This document shows, one piece after another, positions 17,636 to 26,030 of a stretch of DNA of 64,000 nucleotides. The stretch's first letter is position 1. The number at the start of each line of letters is the position of its first letter. The translations under genes were made by a program, and so were the position numbers. Source of the stretch: Fimivicinus intestinavium. GTDB taxonomy: Bacteria > Bacillota > Clostridia > Oscillospirales > Acutalibacteraceae. A model generated the notes under the pieces. That model had not been told where the DNA came from. It worked only from the letters and a program-made list of their open reading frames with translations, and made no database searches. The DNA is taken from positions 6,519-70,518 of the forward strand of contig DVKY01000122.1 in the NCBI GenBank assembly GCA_018715765.1, read 5' to 3'.

Positions 17636-18419
17636 CAAGAGGCAGGGCAAATCCTTGTTGTGGAAAATAGCGGCGGCCCTTTTCTGGGTCGCCGCTTGGG
17701 CAATTTTATCGCGATGCGTAGGGCAGGAGCTTTTGGTGCCCTCCCCGGCGCAGGTGATCGTCCGCCTCTCGCAGCTGCTGCGAGAGACGGACTTCTGGCG
17801 TATTACCGCCGGGAGCCTGCTGAGAATCATGTGCGGGTATCTGGCGGCGGTGGCGGCCGGTGTGGGCCTTGCGGTGCTGACCTATGCGGTGCCCTTCCTC
17901 CACGCGCTGGTCAGCCCGCTGATGGGAATCATCAAGGCGACGCCGGTGGCCTCCTTCATCATCCTCGCTCTGGTTTGGCTGCGCGGCAGTCATATCCCGC
18001 CGTTTGCAGCCTTTTTAATGGTGCTGCCCATCGTGTGGGGCAATGTGGGAGAAGGGCTTCGCAATACAGATGCCAAATTGCTGGAAATGGCAAGGGTGTT
18101 TCGCCTGGGGCCGTGGAAGACGGCGTGGCGGATCTATGCGCCCAGCGTGTTGCCTTATTTTATGGCGGGCTGCACAACCGGCCTTGGCCTGGCGTGGAAG
18201 GCGGGCGTGGCGGCGGAGGTGCTTGCGATGCCGCGTAATTCAATTGGCCTGCAGCTTTATAATGCGAAGGTCTACTTGGAAACGACGGATCTGTTTGCCT
18301 GGACCCTTGTAATCATTGCCTTAAGCATGCTGCTGGAAAAGCTGCTGGTGGGTCTGCTGCACTGTGTGAGCGGCCGCTTTTTCCGCCCGTTGCAAGCGGC
18401 AAAGGAGGGCGCGGTATGA
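17610..18419 (+). CDS. ABC importer permease (SsuC/TauC-like)
   Basis: A 269-residue integral membrane permease of the BPD_transp_1 family, with about six hydrophobic segments and the EAA-like loop (EGLRNTDAKLLEMARVFRLGPWKTAWRIYAPSVLPY) that docks with the ATPase. The start is GTG at 17610, preceded by GGAGGAG at 9-base spacing within the end of the substrate-binding protein gene, which implies translational coupling. It ends in an ATGA overlap with the ATPase gene. Confidence 0.9.
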   Translation: MTISTTAADKRQGKSLLWKIAAALFWVAAWAILSRCVGQELLVPSPAQVIVRLSQLLRETDFWRITAGSLLRIMCGYLAAVAAGVGLAVLTYAVPFLHALVSPLMGIIKATPVASFIILALVWLRGSHIPPFAAFLMVLPIVWGNVGEGLRNTDAKLLEMARVFRLGPWKTAWRIYAPSVLPYFMAGCTTGLGLAWKAGVAAEVLAMPRNSIGLQLYNAKVYLETTDLFAWTLVIIALSMLLEKLLVGLLHCVSGRFFRPLQAAKEGAV

Positions 18420-19099
18420 CGGTGGAAATGCGCCATGTTTATAAGGCTTATGCGGGGCAGCCGGTGCTATCGGATTTTTCTTTGGCCTTGCCGGAGAAGG
18501 GGACCACTGCCTTTTGCGGCCCCTCGGGCTGTGGAAAAACGACGCTGGTGCGCCTGATTGCCGGGTTGGAGCGTGTGGATGATGGATCCATTGCCGGCCT
18601 TGCAGGAAAACGGATTTCCATGGTGTTTCAGGAGGACCGGCTGCTGCCCTGGTGCACGGCGGAGCAGAATATTGCTCTGGCGGCCCCTCATACGGATGCT
18701 GGTGCCTGGCTTGCCGGGATGGGACTGGCCGCAGCACGGCGAAAGCTGCCCGGGGAACTCAGTGGCGGTATGCGCAGGCGGGTAGCAATTGCGCGGGCAC
18801 TGGCCTATGGCGGCGATTTGTTTTTACTGGATGAGCCATTTAAGGCGCTTGACGACGCCACCCGCGCTTCGGTGATGGCCTGTGCGATGCGCGCAATACA
18901 GGAGAAGCCGGCTCTTCTGGTGACGCATGAGCTGGAGGAAGCAGCCGCAATGGCGGATACGGTGCTTCTGTTGGACGGCCCTCCCCTGCGGGTGTTGAAG
19001 GCAGTGGCGCTTCCCGTTCCGCAGCCTCGCCGCGATGGGGAACAAATTCGGGAATATTGCCACCAGCTGGAGCAGGTGCGCGGCGGATGGCTTAAATAG
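18416..19099 (+). CDS. ABC importer ATP-binding protein (SsuB/TauB-like)
   Basis: A 227-residue ATPase with Walker A GPSGCGKTT (about residue 38), Q-loop MVFQEDRLLPW, signature LSGGMRRRVAIARAL, Walker B LFLLDEPFKALD and H-loop TH in LLVTHELEEA. The DRLLPW sequence after the Q-loop is typical of the nitrate/sulfonate/taurine importers. The start overlaps the permease stop (ATGA) and is preceded by AAGGAGGG. It is the last gene of the operon. Confidence 0.93.
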   Translation: MTVEMRHVYKAYAGQPVLSDFSLALPEKGTTAFCGPSGCGKTTLVRLIAGLERVDDGSIAGLAGKRISMVFQEDRLLPWCTAEQNIALAAPHTDAGAWLAGMGLAAARRKLPGELSGGMRRRVAIARALAYGGDLFLLDEPFKALDDATRASVMACAMRAIQEKPALLVTHELEEAAAMADTVLLLDGPPLRVLKAVALPVPQPRRDGEQIREYCHQLEQVRGGWLK

Positions 19100-19118
19100 A
19101 AGGAGAATAAAGGGACTG

Positions 19119-19148
19119 CCGCAGATGCGAAACGCATCTGCGGTTTTT
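19119..19148 (+). terminator. Intrinsic terminator of the importer operon
   Basis: CCGCAGATGCG pairs with CGCATCTGCGG around an AAA loop, followed by five T residues. Confidence 0.9.
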
Positions 19149-19228
19149 GCATTCAGCAGTAAAAAATTGATGGTGCGGAGATGACGATCATCAGATTATT
19201 CCCATTGATGTGAATAATATCGCATAAA

Positions 19229-19290
19229 ATATACGAAAATGATTATTAAAGTGTAACGCTTTATCGTTTTACAATATACGAAACGTTACA
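19229..19290. promoter_or_regulatory. Candidate operators before a small HTH gene
   Basis: Two direct copies of ATATACGAAA (19229-19238 and 19274-19283) and an inverted pair TGTAACG (19252-19258) / CGTTACA (19284-19290) lie in the AT-rich 80 bases before the HTH gene. They look like sites for autoregulation; the -35 and -10 are not clear. Confidence 0.45.
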
Positions 19291-19303
19291 AAGTGGTGAT
19301 CGT

Positions 19304-19612
19304 ATGGCGCGCGTACTGGATACCATAACAAAATACCGGCTTGCGCATGGATGGACGGAGTATGAGCTATCCGTGCTTTCCGGTTTGCCACAATCCACAA
19401 TTTCCTCCTGGTTTCGCAAGAATATGATGCCCTCTATCCCTTCCCTTGAGAAAATTTGCAAAGCGTTTGATCTGACGCTCGCGCAGTTTTTTGCGGAAGA
19501 GGAGACTTTTACCTATTTGACGGAGGATCAGGTGCAGCTCATAGGAAAATGGAGTAAGCTTTCCGCGGAGGAAAAGAGCCTCTTACTCCAGTTGATGGAG
19601 CATATGAAATGA
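19304..19612 (+). CDS. Small XRE-family HTH regulator
   Basis: A 102-residue protein with a Cro/C1-type HTH in residues about 5-62 (ITKYRLAHGWTEYELSVLSGLPQSTISSWF, then PSLEKICKAFDLTLAQFF) and a short C-terminal helix (WSKLSAEEKSLLLQLMEHM) that may dimerise. GGTGAT precedes the ATG. It is a single-gene unit with repeated motifs upstream and a 14-bp hairpin downstream. Targets unknown; self-regulation is likely by analogy. Confidence 0.85.
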   Translation: MARVLDTITKYRLAHGWTEYELSVLSGLPQSTISSWFRKNMMPSIPSLEKICKAFDLTLAQFFAEEETFTYLTEDQVQLIGKWSKLSAEEKSLLLQLMEHMK

Positions 19613-19618
19613 CTTAGC

Positions 19619-19653
19619 GGAGGCTACTGCAAAAGAACCTTGCAGTAGCCTCC
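19619..19653 (+). terminator. Hairpin after the XRE gene
   Basis: A perfect 14-bp stem (19619-19632 with 19640-19653) with a 7-base loop starts 6 bases after the stop codon. The T-tract is absent, so termination strength is uncertain. Confidence 0.65.
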
Positions 19654-19680
19654 CGGCTTTCCCACCTGAAATTTAATATT

Positions 19681-20035
19681 CTGGCGTGTGCTTGGGCCGT
19701 GAGGCTGAAGGCCCCGAATGGTTGCCCAGCGGGGCCTTCAGTTCTTCATGGATGCCCGGGCCTGCTTTCATGCCCTTGCTGGCGAACCGCTTACAGAGCC
19801 CCGGCCTTTGCCGGGTCAACGGCAACTGGCCCTTACAGGTGGAAACCAAAAGGTTGGTGTGCACGTAAAATGTAAGGCGGAGCGCGCCCCTGGCACTCCA
19901 CCTGGGATGCGGGCTGTGCCTGCGGCCTGAAGCTATCCCCCTTCCGAAGAACGGTTTTGCACACGGATGCTTCCGATAGCTTTCGCAAAAATATCGGCGG
20001 GAAGCCACTTTAAGGGCTTCCCGCCTTGGTTCTTT
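19681..20035 (+). ncRNA. Highly structured intergenic region ending in a terminator; probable non-coding RNA
   Basis: No convincing protein is encoded here, but base pairing is dense. Helices visible by eye: 19704-19716 with 19729-19741 (13 bp with one wobble); CCCGGC with GCCGGG near 19800-19815; CTTACA (19832-19837) with TGTAAG (19871-19876); AGGTGG just after 19836 with CCACCT near 19897, which crosses the previous helix and would make a pseudoknot; GAAGCTATC (19929) with GATAGCTTTC (19975); and a final stem GGCGGGAAGCC / GGGCTTCCCGCC (about 19995-20024) with TTGGTTCTTTT after it, a plus-strand terminator. The size and pseudoknot-like layout recall abundant Clostridia RNAs such as the raiA motif, but I could not match it to a named class. 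The rest of the gap, 20036-20326, shows nothing clear beyond a short GC-rich hairpin near 20210-20235. Confidence 0.6.
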
Positions 20036-20326
20036 TCTGGCCAAATGGCCAACGGCGGCGCATTGATATACCGTTCATCCAGCTGTTGACCCGCCGGCGT
20101 ACCTTATTTCAGCCTGCGCCTAAATTGTATTCACCCTGCTTAAACAAAAAACGATACACAAAGCGGGTGACAGACAATGATGATTCCCACCGCCGTCGGA
20201 GGTTCAAAATGGGCGGGGAAGCCCCTTGCGGGTTTTTATAAGAGGGCGCTCCGGATGGGAAGCTGGCGGTAGACCGGGAGAAAGCAGCTGATATACCGAA
20301 ATGGCCGCCGGCGCTTAGACTGCGCT

Positions 20327-22759
20327 TTACAGCAGCTGCTTTGCCTTTTTGAGCGCGCCTGCCGCGCCTGCGGCCAGGATTCCGAGCGCTTTCGCCGGCT
20401 TTTCATCATTAAAGAGCATGACGATTGCTTCCTCCATCTCCTGTGTCACCGCGCCCTGCGACATGGTGGAGAGGTTGTGAATGGGCATCTCCGCAATCAT
20501 GGCGAGGGCCATTTCGTCTGTCGCGATGCCGCCGTCCATCTTGATAAACCTGCGCAGCAGCTTCATGATCCGGCGGCCCCACTTTGTGTTTTTTGCATCG
20601 TCAATCGTATTGTCGCGGGTAAAAGGCTGGGTGGGATCCCGCCACGAGCGTGGGATGGGCCTGCCGAGCAGCGCCTCAAACTCCGCGTCTGGGACGCGGT
20701 CAAAATGGCCGTCATAATAGGTCGGGAGCAATCCTCGGGCCATATCCTCCCCCTTGGGGGCCGGGGCGCCAATCACCTGCACATTGCCGGTCAGGCGGAT
20801 ATCGCGGCTGGAGGCGCCGACGAGAATCTGATATTTCCCGCTCTCTACCCTCCAGGCCTGCTGCGCCGTATCATAATAGGCAAAGGCGCGCTCATCGAGC
20901 GTAATCTCTACCGTTTTCTCCTCGCCTGCCTTCAGAAACACCTTTTCAAATCCTTTGAGCTCCTTCGGCGCTTTGAAGGCGGAGCTCTCCACATCCGCCA
21001 CATAAACCTGCGCAATCTCCGCGCCGTCGCGCCCGCCTGTGTTGCGTACCCGGAAGCTGAGCGTCAGACCGTTTTCCGCCTTGAATCGGGTTTTGGAAAG
21101 CTTTAATCCGCTGTATGTAAACTGTGTGTAGCTCAGGCCGTGCCCGAATGGGAAGAGCACCGCCTTCTCCGCCTTATCATAATAGCGGTATCCAACATAG
21201 ATGCTCTCCCGGTATTCCACCGTCAAGGGGCCGCCAGGGAAATAATTGGCGCAGGGCGTATCCTCCAGCGAGAGCGGGAAGGTCTCCGCCAGCTTTGCGC
21301 AGGGGTTGGCGTCGCCAAAGAGCAGGTCAATCTGCGCCTCGCCAACCGCCTCTCCGCCAAGATAGGCTTCCAGCACGGCGTTGGCCTGCCCGAGCCACGG
21401 CATCAGCACAGGGGAACCGTTGTGCAGCACGACGACTGTGTTGGGCTGCGCGCGGCACACCGCCTCGATCACCCGGTTCTGGCAGCGCGGGAGGTTCAGG
21501 TGCCTGCGGTCAAAACCCTCGGATTCAAAGGATTCCGGCAGGCCGGCAAAAATAACGGCGGCCTGCGCCTCCTTTGCGGCCGCGACCGCCCCGCGCAGCA
21601 GCGCTTCATCCAGCACGTCGCCCTCCGTGTCAAAGCCCTTGGCATAGGTTGCATCCGCCTTGCCCTGCACCGCCTCCAGCGCGCTGGTCACATGGTAAGC
21701 GTTGATGTGCGAGCTGCCGCCGCCCTGGTAGCGCGGCTTCTCCGCAAAGCCGCCGATGAAGGCGATTTTTTGATCCTTCCGCAGCGGCAGGGCGCCCTCG
21801 TTTTTGAGCAGCACCATCGTCTCCAGCGCGGCCTGATGCGCCTTTTCGTGATCTGCCGCGCGGTCGAACACAGCTTTTTCGTCCCGGTGCTCTGCGTAGC
21901 GGAACACAATCTCCAATATACGCTCCACCGCGCGGTCAATCTCCGCCTCGCTGATGCGCCCCTCCCGGATTCCCTTGCGGATGCGCGCGCTGTTGACCCC
22001 GCCGCTCGCGGGCATCTCCAGCTCAAGGCCGGCTTTGATACCCTCCACACGGTCGTTGGCTGCGCCCCAATCTGTCATTACAAAGCCCTGGAAGCCCCAG
22101 TCCTTACGCAGCACCTGATCGAGCAGCCATGCATTCTCTGAGGAATACACGCCGTTGATGCGGTTGTAGGAGCACATCACCGTCCATGGCTGCGCTTTTT
22201 TGACGGCGGCTTCAAATGCAGGGAAATAGATCTCCCGCAGTGTGCGCTCATCCGCCACGGCAGAAACCGTCATGCGCCGGCGCTCCTGATTATTGGCGGC
22301 AAAGTGCTTGATGCTTGTGCCGACGTATTTGCTCTGCACCCCGCTGATGTAACTGGCCGCCATCTCCCCGGCCAGATACGGATCCTCTGAAAAATACTCA
22401 AAATTCCGGCCGCACAGGGGTGAGCGCTTGATATTAACGGCCGGGCCCAGCAGGATCGCTACCTGCTCCGCCTGGCACTCCTCGCCAAGCGTTTCGCCGA
22501 GGCGGCGCAAAAGCCCGCGGTTAAACGAGCTGGCGGTGCCGGCCGCTGTGGGGAAACAGACGGCCTGAATGGAATCGTTCAGGCCGAGGTTATCGGATTT
22601 GTCCGCCTGCTTGCGCAGGCCGTGCGGGCCGTCGCTCACCATCACGGATGGAATGCCGAGGCGTTCAATTCCTTTGAGATGCCAAAAGTCCACACCGGAG
22701 CACATGTCGATTTTTTCCTCCAGCGTCATCTGCTGTATCAGCTCTTTGATATTCGGCAA
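20327..22759 (-). CDS. Beta-glucosidase, GH3, with fibronectin-III-like C-terminus
   Basis: An 810-residue GH3 enzyme acting on beta-glucosides and related oligosaccharides. The TIM-barrel domain contains VSDGPHGLRKQ, IKHFAANNQE and the catalytic nucleophile in VMTDWGA (D230). The second alpha/beta domain follows, including GHGLSYTQFTYSGL, and a fibronectin-III-like domain near residues 560-640 (RNTGGRDGAEIAQVYV). About 110 extra C-terminal residues, partly helical, follow. No signal peptide, so probably cytoplasmic. The start is a TTG at 22759: the GH3-type N-terminus (NIKELIQQMTLEEKI) begins there and AGGAG lies about 11 bases upstream, whereas the nearby ATG-ATG is in another frame. Confidence 0.92.
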   Translation of the reverse strand: MPNIKELIQQMTLEEKIDMCSGVDFWHLKGIERLGIPSVMVSDGPHGLRKQADKSDNLGLNDSIQAVCFPTAAGTASSFNRGLLRRLGETLGEECQAEQVAILLGPAVNIKRSPLCGRNFEYFSEDPYLAGEMAASYISGVQSKYVGTSIKHFAANNQERRRMTVSAVADERTLREIYFPAFEAAVKKAQPWTVMCSYNRINGVYSSENAWLLDQVLRKDWGFQGFVMTDWGAANDRVEGIKAGLELEMPASGGVNSARIRKGIREGRISEAEIDRAVERILEIVFRYAEHRDEKAVFDRAADHEKAHQAALETMVLLKNEGALPLRKDQKIAFIGGFAEKPRYQGGGSSHINAYHVTSALEAVQGKADATYAKGFDTEGDVLDEALLRGAVAAAKEAQAAVIFAGLPESFESEGFDRRHLNLPRCQNRVIEAVCRAQPNTVVVLHNGSPVLMPWLGQANAVLEAYLGGEAVGEAQIDLLFGDANPCAKLAETFPLSLEDTPCANYFPGGPLTVEYRESIYVGYRYYDKAEKAVLFPFGHGLSYTQFTYSGLKLSKTRFKAENGLTLSFRVRNTGGRDGAEIAQVYVADVESSAFKAPKELKGFEKVFLKAGEEKTVEITLDERAFAYYDTAQQAWRVESGKYQILVGASSRDIRLTGNVQVIGAPAPKGEDMARGLLPTYYDGHFDRVPDAEFEALLGRPIPRSWRDPTQPFTRDNTIDDAKNTKWGRRIMKLLRRFIKMDGGIATDEMALAMIAEMPIHNLSTMSQGAVTQEMEEAIVMLFNDEKPAKALGILAAGAAGALKKAKQLL

Positions 22760-22864
22760 AATTCATCATTCTCCTCTCAATCAAGATTACCTGCCATGAA
22801 TTTGGGAATATTATACATGATTTTGAGCTGTTTGAACAGAGCTTTTGGCGTGAATTTGAAAACA

Positions 22865-22903
22865 ATGGCTCGCCGCGCCTGTGAGCTGCGGCAAGCCATT
22901 CAA
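22865..22903 (-). terminator. Intrinsic terminator after the histidine kinase gene
   Basis: On the minus strand AATGGCTTGCCGC pairs with GCGGCGAGCCATT (one mismatch), followed by GTTTTC. It lies 11 bases after the kinase stop codon and before the GH3 promoter region. Confidence 0.7.
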
Positions 22904-22913
22904 AAAATGTGAG

Positions 22914-23810
22914 TCAACTGTTTTTCCAGCGGATGGAAATAGCAAAACGGCTGCCCTCCAACGATGCTGTGACCTCGCACCCCATCTGCTCTGCCAGCCG
23001 CTTTACAATTGCAAGGCCAAGTCCGGTGCTATGCCCGCTGCGCATCTGGTCGCCAGTATAAAAGCGGTCAAAAATATGCGGGATATCCTCCTTTTTCAGC
23101 AACTGCGTATCATTGGCGAACACAGTCGTCACAGCCGTGCCGGCACGCGCCGTCACCCATACCTCGCTGTGCGCATACCGGAGGATGTTTTGCAGCAGGT
23201 TCGCAAAAATGCGCTGCGCAGCGTCCGCATCTGCCCAGACGGCAGGCAGATGCTCCGGCACCTCAACATGCATCTCAAGCCGCTTCCCAGTAAAATCGTC
23301 ATAGAAGGCAGCCAGCTGCGCGCTCAGAATCACACTCAGATCAACCGGCGCCGGGTGCAGGTCGTATTCATTGGCATCCAGCCGTGAAAGCTCATAAAAC
23401 CCACCAATCAGCGTTTGCAGGGAGCGGGTGCGCGCGCTGACCACCTCCATTGCGTGCGCGCGCTCCTCCGGGGTGGTGCGGCTATCCTGTGCAAGCTGCA
23501 AATAACCGATGATCGAGGTCAGCGGCGTGCGCAGATCATGAGAGATGTTGGCAATCTGGCGGCGCAGCTCCTTCCCGGCAAGCGCATGATGGATTTCCTC
23601 TGTTTGCCGCTGATCCAGCGTTTGATTGATCGCCTCAAAAAGCGATTCCATCTCCCGATCGGGCGAGGCGAGATGCAGCCGCCGGTTGCCGCCCTCCCGG
23701 TTGATTGCCTCAAGCTCCCGGCGCGCTTTGCGGAGATTGGCGCGCTGTAGAAAGAACAGGGCGGCAAACAACGCCGCCAGGGTCCCGAGTAAGATGGCAG
23801 CCAGTAGCAT
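22914..23810 (-). CDS. Sensor histidine kinase
   Basis: A 298-residue membrane kinase. A single N-terminal hydrophobic segment (residues 1-24) is followed by a short linker, the HisKA dimerisation helix with the phospho-accepting histidine in ANISHDLRTPLTSIIGYL, and a HATPase_c domain with N-box (FANLLQNILRYA), G1-box and the GHSTGLGLAIVKRLAEQMG G2-box. There is no sizeable extracytoplasmic sensor, as in intramembrane-sensing kinases of antimicrobial-peptide systems. The start at 23810 follows GGGAGG at good spacing. The cognate regulator is probably the OmpR-type gene at 26031-26726, with an ABC-2 transporter between them. The 267-bp gap to the permease gene contains no recognised gene. Confidence 0.9.
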   Translation of the reverse strand: MLLAAILLGTLAALFAALFFLQRANLRKARRELEAINREGGNRRLHLASPDREMESLFEAINQTLDQRQTEEIHHALAGKELRRQIANISHDLRTPLTSIIGYLQLAQDSRTTPEERAHAMEVVSARTRSLQTLIGGFYELSRLDANEYDLHPAPVDLSVILSAQLAAFYDDFTGKRLEMHVEVPEHLPAVWADADAAQRIFANLLQNILRYAHSEVWVTARAGTAVTTVFANDTQLLKKEDIPHIFDRFYTGDQMRSGHSTGLGLAIVKRLAEQMGCEVTASLEGSRFAISIRWKNS

Positions 23811-24077
23811 TCTGAATCCTCCCGCTTTCATCAAAAATGACAGTTTGATATTGATATGAAAGGAGAACGCTGGAAGGCCCTGCGCGGTCAAAAAGCGCAG
23901 AAGCCCTCCGGTTATCTCCGCCTGGGTATCCAGCCCCGATCTCCATCACAGCCGTTCAGGGCTTTCAATGCAGTTATGGTTCCATCCTCCGGCAGAATCT
24001 GGGTTTTCCTTTTCGCTTCTGCGTTTCTGCCGCCGCATTTGCAGGCTGACGACCCCGGCGTTTCAGCGTCTGCCGGC

Positions 24078-24875
24078 TTATTTTACTTCCCTGCGGCGGA
24101 AGAGCAGATAGCCCAGGATTGATGAGACTGCAAACCATCCGATTCCCACCAGAAGGCACCACGGGATGATCTCCGGCTGCACCGGTTGCGCCGCAGGCCC
24201 CGGACCGCCCAGCATAAAGCCCGCGCCGCCGGTGAGCTGCTCAAACTGCCGGGAGATCGTCACCTGATAGAGCGCGTGGACTGCGGGCCGCATCTCACTC
24301 AGTATGCCGAGCACAGGGCCGGGGAAGGAAAACACAATCATCGCACTGAAACCATAAAGCGTATTGCTGCGAAAAGCAAAAACCAATAGATTTAAAACGC
24401 CCAGCATGCCGAGCCATAACGGCAAAGACAATGCTGTTTTTTCAAGAAACAGCGACATCTCCTGCCATGCAATCGGCTCATGCGAACCAATCTGTGTAAA
24501 CAGCAACGCGCTTGCAGAATAAAACACCAGCACCACTGCAATGGTAACCAACATCAGGACGATTTCCACCGCCAGCTTGCCGAAATAAATTTTTCCACGG
24601 CTGATGCCAAAGGAAACCGCATTTTTCAGCGTGCCATGCTTGTATTCATCAGAAAACACTGCGTCCACTACAATTGTTAAAAGGGCGAAGCACATCGGCA
24701 TCAGCATAATGCCGAAATAGAGCGGAAAACCGAAATTCAAAATCCCCGCCATGGAAAATATCACGCGCAGCAGGGCGTTTCCACCAATGCACAGCAATGC
24801 AGTAATGAGCAAAAACAGCTTGGTATATCTTCGGTGGAAGGTTTTATACAGCTCACTGCTGATATAGTTAAGCAT
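24078..24875 (-). CDS. ABC-2 type transporter permease
   Basis: A 265-residue membrane protein with about six hydrophobic segments (for example residues 20-45, 55-78, 105-130, 150-175, 185-205, 240-258). It partners the ATPase encoded just upstream, with which it overlaps by 8 bp. Pairs of this size resemble lantibiotic-immunity and bacitracin-type transporters (LanF/BcrA families), which fits the neighbouring two-component system, but the substrate is inferred only. Confidence 0.85.
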   Translation of the reverse strand: MLNYISSELYKTFHRRYTKLFLLITALLCIGGNALLRVIFSMAGILNFGFPLYFGIMLMPMCFALLTIVVDAVFSDEYKHGTLKNAVSFGISRGKIYFGKLAVEIVLMLVTIAVVLVFYSASALLFTQIGSHEPIAWQEMSLFLEKTALSLPLWLGMLGVLNLLVFAFRSNTLYGFSAMIVFSFPGPVLGILSEMRPAVHALYQVTISRQFEQLTGGAGFMLGGPGPAAQPVQPEIIPWCLLVGIGWFAVSSILGYLLFRRREVK

Positions 24876-25797
24876 TCTGCCTGCCCTCCTCTCCGATCAG
24901 CTGAAGGAAATATTCCTCCAGGTTGGAGCCCTGATTGACCACGCCGGAAATTTCCACGCCGTTGGCCGCCAGGACATGCGTCACTTTTGCGGGCGCCTCC
25001 AGGAATGCATAAAGCCGGATTTTTCCACCGGGCAGGATTTCATAGTTTGTGCAGCCCAGCTCCCGCTCGATGGCGACGGCAGCCTTCTCGGCGCTGTCCA
25101 CCATAAGCTCCAGGCACTCGCGGCAGCGCTCACGCAGCACCTTTTCCGAAATTTGTTCAATGAGCTTGCCGTGATGGATAAAGCCGTAGCAGGTTGCAAG
25201 GCTTTCCAGCTCGCTGAGGATGTGGCTGGAGATGAGCACGGTCACTCCGTTTTCCTCGCACATCCGCTGGATCAGGGTGCGAAAATGCGCGATTCCCATG
25301 GGGTCGAGCCCGTTGATCGGCTCATCGAGCAGAAGCAGAGCCGGCCGGTTCATCAGCGCAAGCGCGAGCCCAAGGCGCTGCTTCATGCCAAGAGAAAAAT
25401 CCTTAAACTTTTTGCTTCCTGTGTTGCTCAGATCTACCAGATGAAGCGCGTCGTCAATGCACCCTTTGCCCACAACGCCCCGTTGGCGGCGGTAGTATTC
25501 CAAATTCTCTCGCGCTGTAAAAAATGGAAAAAAGCTCGGCGTTTCCACCACCGCGCCAAGATTTGCGCGCTGCCGGTCAAGCCCGGCCGACGAGGATTCC
25601 GAAAACAGCTCCAATTCGCCTGAGCTGGGTAAGGTCTGGCCAGTCAGCATCCGCAGCAGGGTGGTTTTCCCTGCGCCATTCTGCCCTACCAAGCCATAAA
25701 TCTGCCCCTGCTGAAGGGATAGACTGACATGATCCACAGCCATAGCGGCGCCGTAGCGTTTGGTGAGCTGGCGGGTCGCCAAAATTGTCTGCGCCAT
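24868..25797 (-). CDS. ABC transporter ATP-binding protein (BcrA/LanF type)
   Basis: A 309-residue ATPase with Walker A GQNGAGKTTLL (about residue 40), signature FSLGMKQRLGLALAL, Walker B LLLLDEPINGLD and the switch histidine in LISSHILSELE. The C-terminal extension of about 80 residues after the ATPase core is typical of the BcrA/drug-export type. In-frame GTG and ATG codons lie just upstream of the chosen ATG; 25797 gives the best distance from AGGAAAGG. It starts a likely operon with the permease, and possibly the kinase, under the control of the direct repeats at 25890-25909. Confidence 0.92.
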   Translation of the reverse strand: MAQTILATRQLTKRYGAAMAVDHVSLSLQQGQIYGLVGQNGAGKTTLLRMLTGQTLPSSGELELFSESSSAGLDRQRANLGAVVETPSFFPFFTARENLEYYRRQRGVVGKGCIDDALHLVDLSNTGSKKFKDFSLGMKQRLGLALALMNRPALLLLDEPINGLDPMGIAHFRTLIQRMCEENGVTVLISSHILSELESLATCYGFIHHGKLIEQISEKVLRERCRECLELMVDSAEKAAVAIERELGCTNYEILPGGKIRLYAFLEAPAKVTHVLAANGVEISGVVNQGSNLEEYFLQLIGEEGRQNA

Positions 25798-25889
25798 ATT
25801 TTTCATCACCTTTCCTGATTGTAAGCGCCCTATCTCTCAAGGGCTGGACATAGCATACCGCCCCCAAAACAAGAAAGGCATAAAAAAGC

Positions 25890-25909
25890 TTAAAGAAAGT
25901 TTAAAGAAA
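25890..25909. promoter_or_regulatory. Tandem 9-bp boxes, probable response-regulator binding site
   Basis: TTAAAGAAA occurs at 25890-25898 and again at 25901-25909, an 11-bp step (one helical turn). This is the arrangement bound by OmpR/PhoB-family regulators. It lies about 85-100 bases upstream of the ABC ATPase start and downstream of the response-regulator gene, so the regulator at 26031-26726 is the obvious candidate. A possible -10 (TATGCT, minus strand) lies about 30 bases downstream of the boxes. Confidence 0.6.
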
Positions 25910-26030
25910 TCACCGGCCGGACGCCGGATCATCAGGCCTCAAACCTGAGGCCGTGAAACCTTATGCAACTCTTCCGGGCGAGAGCCGTTCATTCGCAGGG
26001 ATGACGGATAAAATCTGATATCAGTGGGAA

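Noticed and set aside
19673..20044. A 123-codon minus-strand frame across the structured region
   Set aside because: The translation is Arg/Pro/Cys-rich with no domain, and the DNA shows RNA-type pairing and a plus-strand terminator, which explains it better.
22665..22865. ATG-ATG start just upstream of the GH3 gene
   Set aside because: It opens another frame that ends soon; the GH3 N-terminus begins at the TTG in the correct frame.
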